In this document: positions 13,773 through 18,344 of the stretch, one piece after another
Numbering within the stretch: the first letter of the stretch is position 1
How the letters are laid out: every line of letters starts with the position of its first letter
Origin: an uncultured Nostocoides sp.
GTDB taxonomy: Bacteria; Actinomycetota; Actinomycetes; Actinomycetales; Dermatophilaceae
Assembly: GCA_936931335.1 (NCBI GenBank)
Contig: CAKZIH010000270.1
Span: 1 to 18,344, forward strand
Direction of reading: 5' to 3'
Length of the DNA: 18,344 nucleotides
The notes under the pieces: model-generated
What the model saw: only the letters and a program-made list of their open reading frames with translations
Databases searched by the model: none
What the model was told of the DNA's origin: nothing
Made by a program: the position numbers and the translations under genes

Positions 13773-14366
13773 TCACGGGGCCAGGTAGCCCTGCAGCACC
13801 GGGCCGAGATCGGCCACCAAGTCCTCGGGGGTGGCGGACGCCAGGGCGGGGAAGCACACCACATACCGCAGCAGCGCCATCCCGAACATCTGCGCGACGG
13901 CGAGTGAGGCGCGCCGCTCAAGCTCGGCCGGCGCAAGCCCGTCCCGGTTGTGTGCCTGAGCCACGCGGAGGAAGACCTCGCGCAGGATGAACTCGCGCAT
14001 GCTGCGGGCCGCAGCTTCCTGAGCGATCATCGACCGGGCCACCACGGCGAAGCGCTGCCGGCCGGCCGGATCGTCCCAAATCGACAGGAACGAGCGCACC
14101 ATTCCCGCGCCGACCTCTTCCCGGGGCAGGGCCAGGACCCGCGCGATCAGCACCGCGGGGTCTACCGGCACCTCGAGCACCTCGGCCAGCAGGGCCGGCT
14201 TCCCCTCGAAATAGTGGTGCACCAGAGCGGGATCCACACCGGCGCGGCGGGCGATCCCGCGCAGGGAGGTCGCGGCATACCCCTGCTCGGCGAACTCCGC
14301 GGACGCGGCCGCAAGGATCTGCGCCCGGGTGTCGCTGCCGGCAGGCCGCCGACCCCGGGGGCTCAT
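13773..14366 (-). CDS. TetR/AcrR-family transcriptional regulator
   Basis: A 197-residue dimeric ligand-responsive repressor. The N-terminal HTH is classical: RAQILAAASAEFAEQGYAATSLRGIARRAGVDPALVHHYFEGKPALLAEVL (about 14-64). The C-terminal ligand-binding helices contain PREEVGAGMVRSFLSIWDD and RSMIAQEAAARSMREFI, like the actinobacterial subgroup represented by the TetR_C_16-type domain. ATG 14366 is chosen because it overlaps the upstream isomerase-like stop as ATGA; longer readings extend antisense-free but through that gene. It is therefore the last gene of a ppx-isomerase-TetR unit, an unusual place for a TetR regulator. No dyad clearly attributable to it is seen. Targets unknown. Confidence 0.9.
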   Translation of the reverse strand: MSPRGRRPAGSDTRAQILAAASAEFAEQGYAATSLRGIARRAGVDPALVHHYFEGKPALLAEVLEVPVDPAVLIARVLALPREEVGAGMVRSFLSIWDDPAGRQRFAVVARSMIAQEAAARSMREFILREVFLRVAQAHNRDGLAPAELERRASLAVAQMFGMALLRYVVCFPALASATPEDLVADLGPVLQGYLAP

Positions 14367-15238
14367 GGCCGGCCCGTGCCGTTCACGTGCCTGCCATCCA
14401 CGTGCATGCCATCCAGGTGCAGCCGGGCGAAGGCCAAGGCCTCGGCCAGATCCGCCTCGCGAGTAGCTGCATCCACCCCGCGGGTGCTCACCTCCACCAC
14501 CACGGAGCCGCCAAAGCCATTGCCCACCAAGGTTTCCAGCACTTGGGCACACGGCTGCGTCCCACGACCGGGGACCAGATGTTCATCACGCGCGCTACCC
14601 AAACCGTCGGCCAGGTGCAGGTGGGTCAGCCGCGGCCCCAGCGCGGCGACCATACCCAGGGCGTCGGAGCCAGCGGTCGCCGTATGCGAGAGGTCCAGGG
14701 TGACGTGGGCATAGGGCCCGGGGACCGGATCCCAGTGCGGCAAGTAGGCGAGCAGCTCGCGCTGCCGGGCGCGCCAGGGGAACATATTTTCCACGGCAAT
14801 GGCGATCCCGGTCAGCGCCTCGCGGGCGGCCACCCCTTCAACGAAGCTCTCGGCATACTCCCGCTGCCAGCGGAATGGCGGGTGGACGACCACGACCTTC
14901 GCCCCGACATCCAGCGCCAGCTCTAGCGATCGGTCCACCTTGGTCCACGGATCCGGGCCCCAAATACGTTGGGTCAGTAGCAAAGTCGGCGCATGGATGG
15001 AGACGATGGGTTGCTCGTGGAGCTCCGCCAGGGCGCTCAGCGCCCCCGCCTCCCGGCTGACTGGGTCCCCGAGCACCATGACCTCGACGCCGTCGTAGCC
15101 GAGCTGCGCGGCGAGCGCGAAACCGGCCGCGGTCGCGTCGGGATAGACCGAGGACGTGGACAGGGCCACCCGGATCGGCGCGGGGGGCGGCGTCGGCTCA
15201 GCCGTTGCCACCGACCCACCCGAGGTCGGCGCTGCCAT
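14363..15238 (-). CDS. Sugar phosphate isomerase/epimerase-like TIM-barrel protein (Rv0498-like)
   Basis: A xylose-isomerase/AP-endonuclease-2-type TIM barrel, 291 residues from ATG 15238. Landmarks: RVALSTSSVYPDATAAGFALA at the first strand, YDGVEVMVLG, IVSIHAPTLLL, KVVVVHPPFRWQ, IAVENMFPWR (Glu metal ligand), VTLDLSHTATAG (Asp/His), HLHLADG (His), and a closing VVVEVST (Glu). The metal-binding pattern is complete but the substrate is unknown. ATG 15238 overlaps ppx by 41 bp; GTG 15211, overlapping by 14 bp, would give a 282-residue protein closer to the usual N-terminus. Coupled to TetR downstream (ATGA). Same neighbour order as Rv0496-Rv0498. Confidence 0.88.
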   Translation of the reverse strand: MAAPTSGGSVATAEPTPPPAPIRVALSTSSVYPDATAAGFALAAQLGYDGVEVMVLGDPVSREAGALSALAELHEQPIVSIHAPTLLLTQRIWGPDPWTKVDRSLELALDVGAKVVVVHPPFRWQREYAESFVEGVAAREALTGIAIAVENMFPWRARQRELLAYLPHWDPVPGPYAHVTLDLSHTATAGSDALGMVAALGPRLTHLHLADGLGSARDEHLVPGRGTQPCAQVLETLVGNGFGGSVVVEVSTRGVDAATREADLAEALAFARLHLDGMHVDGRHVNGTGRP

Positions 15239-16163
15239 AGTCGGACAGGGTGTCCAGTCGGCGCAGCAGCAGGCCCTCGCGCAGCGCCCAGGGGCAGATG
15301 GTCACCTTGTCCAGGCGCAGTAGGTCCATCGCCGCTTCGGCGACCAGGGCACCGCCGAGCATCTGTGCCGCGCGGGCCGCGGACACCCCCGGCAGCGCGG
15401 CGCGCTGCTTCACCGAAAGGGTGCTCAGCCGCTCGCGCACCTCACGGATGCCCTCCAGGGTGAGCACGCGCTCCACATACGGACCCTCGGCGCTCGGCGC
15501 GGCACCGGCGAGGCGCGCCAGGGAGCGGAAGGTCTTGGAGGTGGCGACCACCGAATCGGCCTGCGGGGCGCGCAAGATCGGTCGCAGCCCGGAGGCCAAC
15601 TGGCTGCGGATCACGCGCCGGGCCTCCTTGACGGTCTCCGGTTTGGGCGGATCGCCCTTGAGCAGGTCGGTGGTGACCCGGCCGGCGCCGAGCGGCACCG
15701 AGATCGCCGCATCCGGCTCCTCGTCCATCCCGGTGGCGATCTCCAGGGAGCCGCCGCCGATGTCCAGCACCAGCAGTGATCCGGCCGACCAGCCGCACCA
15801 GCGGCGCGCGGCGAGGAAAGTGAGCCGGGATTCGTCGACACCGCTGAGCACGTGCACCGGCGAGCCGGTATGCCGCGCCAGCTCGTCCAGCACCTCTTGG
15901 CCGTTGGCGGCCTCGCGCAGCGCGCTGGTGGCGAAGGCGACGACCTCCTCCACGCCTTGCTCCTCGGCCAGTTCGCGCGCCTCGCCCAGGAAGGTGGTCA
16001 GCTTGGCGATGGCGCCATCGGCGACACGATCGCCGTCCAAATGTTCCGACAGCCGCAGGGGGATCTGGTGGGTGATCGCGGGCAGCGGCTTGGCGCCGTG
16101 GTGAGCGTCAACCACCAGCATGTGAACGGTATTGGATCCAATGTCGATGACGCCCAGTCGCAC
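15198..16163 (-). CDS. ppx: Ppx/GppA-family exopolyphosphatase (Rv0496-like)
   Basis: ASKHA-fold phosphatase acting on inorganic polyphosphate and possibly pppGpp, linking phosphate storage with the stringent response. It has 321 residues, the short actinobacterial form lacking the C-terminal HD domain of E. coli Ppx. The N-terminal phosphate-1 motif RLGVIDIGSNTVHMLVVD and the phosphate-2 motif LLVLDIGGGSLEIA are intact, as is VEEVVAFATSALREAAN. Start: GTG 16163 gives MRLGVIDIGSNTVH, the family N-terminus; GTG 16169 is two codons longer. TAGGCT (complement of 16170-16175) lies 6 nt before 16163, consistent with a leaderless mRNA. The 3' end overlaps the isomerase-like gene. Confidence 0.92.
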   Translation of the reverse strand: MRLGVIDIGSNTVHMLVVDAHHGAKPLPAITHQIPLRLSEHLDGDRVADGAIAKLTTFLGEARELAEEQGVEEVVAFATSALREAANGQEVLDELARHTGSPVHVLSGVDESRLTFLAARRWCGWSAGSLLVLDIGGGSLEIATGMDEEPDAAISVPLGAGRVTTDLLKGDPPKPETVKEARRVIRSQLASGLRPILRAPQADSVVATSKTFRSLARLAGAAPSAEGPYVERVLTLEGIREVRERLSTLSVKQRAALPGVSAARAAQMLGGALVAEAAMDLLRLDKVTICPWALREGLLLRRLDTLSDYGSADLGWVGGNG

Positions 16164-16230
16164 GCGCACAGCCTACGTGCCGCCCCGCTGCCGTCCCCCG
16201 CGACCGGCGGCGTGCCTATCGTTGCTCTCC

Positions 16231-17037
16231 GTGACCGAGGTCCCCCTGGAGATCGCCCGGCTGTGGGTGGAGTTCGACGACCCCGCCGACCCTGGGCAGC
16301 GCTTCCGGTGCGACCTGACCTGGCTCACCTCGAACTGGACGTGCATCTTCGGCGCCGGCTGCGCGGGCATCTATGCCGACCGACCCGATGACGGATGCTG
16401 CACTCTCGGAGCGCATTTCACCGATGCGGACGACCTGGCGCGGGTCGCCGCGGCGGCCGAGCTGCTGGACGCCGAGAGCTGGCAACATCACCCGGGCAGC
16501 GCCGCCCAGTCGGCGTGGACCGAGCCCGAGGATGACGCCACCAAGACTCGGGTCGTCGATGGCGCATGCATCTTCCTCAACCGTCCGGATTTCCCGGCCG
16601 GGGCCGGGTGCGCTCTGCATGCCGACGCGATCCGGACCGGGCGGGCACCCCATACGGTCAAGCCGGATGTGTGCTGGCAACTGCCCATCCGGCGCACCTA
16701 TCGCACGGTTGAGCTGCCGGATGAGACCAGCTATCTCGAGGTGAGCATCGGCGAGTACGACCGCCGCGGCTGGGGCCCGGGCGGGCACGACCTGGACTGG
16801 TACTGCTCGGGGAATTCCGCCGCGCACGTGGCCCGGGAGCCCGTCTTCCGGGGACTGCGCGCTGAACTCACTGAGCTCATGGGCGAGGCCGGCTATGCCG
16901 AACTCGAGCAACGCTGTCAGGCGCATCTGCTCAACGTCCGGCTGGTGCGTTCGCGCGGCGCCCGCCCGCTGCTGCCGCTGCTCATTCACCCAGCAACCAT
17001 CGCGGCCGGGGAGAACTCCCGCGCCCGCCGGTCATGA
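16231..17037 (+). CDS. Conserved cysteine-rich protein of unknown function
   Basis: A 268-residue protein that I recognise as a conserved actinobacterial hypothetical. Function unknown. Ten cysteines, several in fixed-looking clusters: WTCIFGAGCAG (C38, C44), DDGCCTLGAHF (C56, C57), VDGACIFLNRPDFPAGAGCALH (C113, C127), KPDVCWQLPIR (C148), DWYCSG (C192). The paired CC plus spaced Cys recall metal or Fe-S binding proteins of the YkgJ sort; this is inference. No signal peptide or membrane helix. GTG 16231 is preferred: TATCGT 8 nt upstream suggests a leaderless start, and longer readings run into ppx. Divergent from ppx by 67 bp; the stop overlaps the methyltransferase ATG (ATGA), indicating linked function. 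Confidence 0.82.
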   Translation: MTEVPLEIARLWVEFDDPADPGQRFRCDLTWLTSNWTCIFGAGCAGIYADRPDDGCCTLGAHFTDADDLARVAAAAELLDAESWQHHPGSAAQSAWTEPEDDATKTRVVDGACIFLNRPDFPAGAGCALHADAIRTGRAPHTVKPDVCWQLPIRRTYRTVELPDETSYLEVSIGEYDRRGWGPGGHDLDWYCSGNSAAHVAREPVFRGLRAELTELMGEAGYAELEQRCQAHLLNVRLVRSRGARPLLPLLIHPATIAAGENSRARRS

Positions 17038-17792
17038 GCCGCGCCGCCGCGCAGTTCGGCGGCGTCCGGCCGAGCCCCAATATCTGGCAGCACCCCGAGA
17101 TTTACGAATGGGAGAACCTCGCCTTCGATCCGGATGGCCTGGTGGAGCCGGCAATCGAATCCCTGCGGCCGTTGCGCGGTGCGCGGGTGCTGGATATCGG
17201 CTGCGGCACCGGTTTTCATCTGCCCCGGTATGCCGCGGCCGGCGCCCAAGTCCTGGGCGTCGAGCCGCACCCGCCCCTGTTGGCGCTGGCCCGGGCCCGG
17301 CTCGCCGCTGCCGCACCCGACGAGGCGGAGCGGGCGCTCGGCGAGCTCGGGGGTGGCGCGAACGGCATACCTGCGGTGGCCGGGGGTGAGGCGGAACGGT
17401 TGCCGGTGGCCGATCACAGCGTGGATGTGGCGCTGGCGCGCTGGGCCTATTTCTTCGGCCCCGGCTGCGAACCGGGGCTGTCGGAGGTGGCGCGGGTGCT
17501 GCGGCCCGGTGGGCTGGCGGCCTTCCTCGACAATGACGCGACCCGATCGACCTTCGGGCGTTGGTTCAGCGCGGCGCACCCGGCCTACGACGCGGCCGGG
17601 GTGGCGCGCTTTTGGCGGCGGCAGGGGTTCACCGCGCTGCCCCTCGACGCGCGATGGGAATGCCCGGACCGAGATCATTTTGCGGCGCTGGTCGGGATCG
17701 AATTCGAGCCGGCCATGGCCGAACGCATCCTCGCCGAGCACTCCGGCACCAGCGTCGACTACGCCGTCACCCTGTGGTGGCGCCGCTACTGA
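17034..17792 (+). CDS. Class I SAM-dependent methyltransferase
   Basis: A 252-residue Rossmann-fold methyltransferase; acceptor unknown. Motif I ARVLDIGCGTGFHLP (50-64) binds S-adenosylmethionine; QVLGVEPHPPLLALARARL gives the acidic post-I residue; LPVADHSVDVALARWAYFF is motif II/III; EVARVLRPGGLAAFLDND is the post-II region. The N-terminus NIWQHPEIYEWENLAFDP resembles actinobacterial small-molecule methyltransferases that sit beside the cysteine-rich protein. Translationally coupled to that gene by an ATGA overlap. It ends in a bidirectional hairpin shared with the convergent TetR gene. Complete and undamaged. Confidence 0.9.
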   Translation: MSRAAAQFGGVRPSPNIWQHPEIYEWENLAFDPDGLVEPAIESLRPLRGARVLDIGCGTGFHLPRYAAAGAQVLGVEPHPPLLALARARLAAAAPDEAERALGELGGGANGIPAVAGGEAERLPVADHSVDVALARWAYFFGPGCEPGLSEVARVLRPGGLAAFLDNDATRSTFGRWFSAAHPAYDAAGVARFWRRQGFTALPLDARWECPDRDHFAALVGIEFEPAMAERILAEHSGTSVDYAVTLWWRRY

Positions 17793-17804
17793 GTTTGCTC
17801 GGCC

Positions 17805-17828
17805 CGGACCCCCTCGACCAGGGGTCCG
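17805..17828. terminator. Bidirectional terminator between convergent genes
   Basis: CGGACCCC (17805-17812) and GGGGTCCG (17821-17828) form a perfect 8-bp stem with an 8-nt loop, centred in the 52-bp gap between the methyltransferase stop and the TetR stop. No T-tract on either strand, as is common in high-GC actinobacteria. Confidence 0.5.
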
Positions 17829-17844
17829 CTCGACCCCGCCCAGC

Positions 17845-18344
17845 TCAGTCGGCGGTGAGCCCGGCCACCAATTGCCGGGTAGCGGTGGTCAACCAATCCA
17901 AGCGGCGCTGCGCCGGTTGCAGGCTCGCAGCAAGCAGTACGCCCTGGAAGGCGGCGGCTGCGGTCTCCGCACGCTCCCGGGCGTGGACGGGATCGACCCG
18001 TTCGCTGATCTGGGCGACCAGCCGCACGAACTCGGTGCGCCACAGATCGAAGGCCCCGGCCAACTCCGGCGTACGCATCGCCTCGATCCCGAGTTCGGCC
18101 TGAACCCGCGCCAGGCCCCCGTCCTCGGTCATTTCCCCCAGGAAGCCGGCCACCGCAGCGACCACCCGATCGCTGCGCTCCGACCCCGCCAACCCGGCCG
18201 GTATGGCGTCGATCCGCGCCTCCAGGCGGCCCAACCGCTCGGCGAGCTCCCGGGCCACATGCTCGGTGAGCGCGCCGAGCAGCGCGAGCCGGGTGCGGAA
18301 GTAGCCGCTGGTCGAGCCCTGCGGCACGCCGGCAGTCGCGTCCA
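17845..18344 (-). CDS. TetR-family transcriptional regulator, N-terminus cut by window edge
   Basis: The C-terminal 165 residues of a TetR regulator. The visible start, GVPQGSTSGYFRTRLALLGAL, is the recognition helix and following turn (the G/S-x-x-S-x-Y-F-x-T-K/R-x-x-L signature). The first two HTH helices lie beyond the right edge. The rest is helical ligand-binding domain (AELGIEAMRTPELAGAFDLWRTEFVRLVAQISERV). An in-frame ATG-like start inside the visible part would cut the DNA-binding domain and is not real. Convergent with the methyltransferase; its regulated genes are probably to the right of the window. Confidence 0.85.
   Translation of the reverse strand, partial: DATAGVPQGSTSGYFRTRLALLGALTEHVARELAERLGRLEARIDAIPAGLAGSERSDRVVAAVAGFLGEMTEDGGLARVQAELGIEAMRTPELAGAFDLWRTEFVRLVAQISERVDPVHARERAETAAAAFQGVLLAASLQPAQRRLDWLTTATRQLVAGLTAD

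Larger units (their letters stand above)
279..17370. repeat. Dispersed octamer GTATGCCG, 14 copies
   Basis: Exact copies begin at 2856, 3900, 3983, 6917, 9723, 10668, 11718, 15868 and 17228 on the plus strand, and as CGGCATAC at 279, 902, 14273, 14851 and 17363. Ten of the fourteen are preceded by G (GGTATGCCG). One-base variants also recur: GTATGCGG near 1648, 5334, 6522 (minus), 7121 and 12767; GTATGGCG near 3917, 7753, 8997 (minus) and 18201. All lie in genes or at gene edges, on coding and template strands about equally. Meaning unknown. Counts were made by eye. Confidence 0.7.

Overview
The window is high-GC DNA (roughly 70% by eye) from an actinobacterium. Four things support this. The gene order matches a conserved actinobacterial neighbourhood: in Mycobacterium tuberculosis Rv0496 (ppx), Rv0498, Rv0500 (proC), Rv0500A, Rv0500B, Rv0501, Rv0502, Rv0509 (hemA) and Rv0510 (hemC) occur in the same relative order. 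It also carries the tiny actinobacterial ribosomal protein bS22, a rex-hemA-hemC operon of the Streptomyces type, and many start codons without a Shine-Dalgarno sequence that sit just after a -10-like hexamer. I cannot name genus or species; a member of the Micrococcales is possible but not shown.

Layout. 1-3072: rex-hemA-hemC on the minus strand, translationally coupled by ATGA overlaps and preceded by a promoter overlapped by a Rex-type operator (redox control of tetrapyrrole synthesis). 3073-5888: minus-strand cluster of a PlsC-like acyltransferase, an extended SDR, bS22 and an excisionase-type HTH protein, with two readable promoters and a strong hairpin between bS22 and the SDR gene. 5978-7894: divergent acuC (HDAC-fold deacetylase) and a TrkA/KtrA-like potassium-channel regulator. 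7985-10337: minus-strand GNAT acetyltransferase, proC and a monofunctional proline dehydrogenase, the last two head to tail. 10408-11859: an ABC exporter whose ATPase start codon lies in an 18-bp inverted repeat and whose permease is frameshifted. 11972-13738: a DoxX-like membrane protein, divergent from a Leu/Val/Glu-type dehydrogenase that has lost its catalytic-lysine segment, followed by an NTF2-like protein. 13773-16163: minus-strand ppx, a TIM-barrel isomerase-like gene and a TetR regulator, overlapping. 16231-17792: a cysteine-rich conserved protein coupled to a SAM methyltransferase. 17845-18344: a TetR regulator running off the right edge.

Most of the window is conserved core genome. 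The accessory-looking part is about 10.4-13.7 kb, where two broken genes lie close together. I saw no tRNA, rRNA, CRISPR, transposase or phage gene, and no stretch over 300 bases without a gene. The signal least explained by the genes is the octamer GTATGCCG: I count 14 exact copies on the two strands, in different reading frames and sometimes using rare codons such as ATA. My rough composition estimate is below one. It could be an uptake, methylation or chromosome-organisation motif, or an unusual codon-pair bias.
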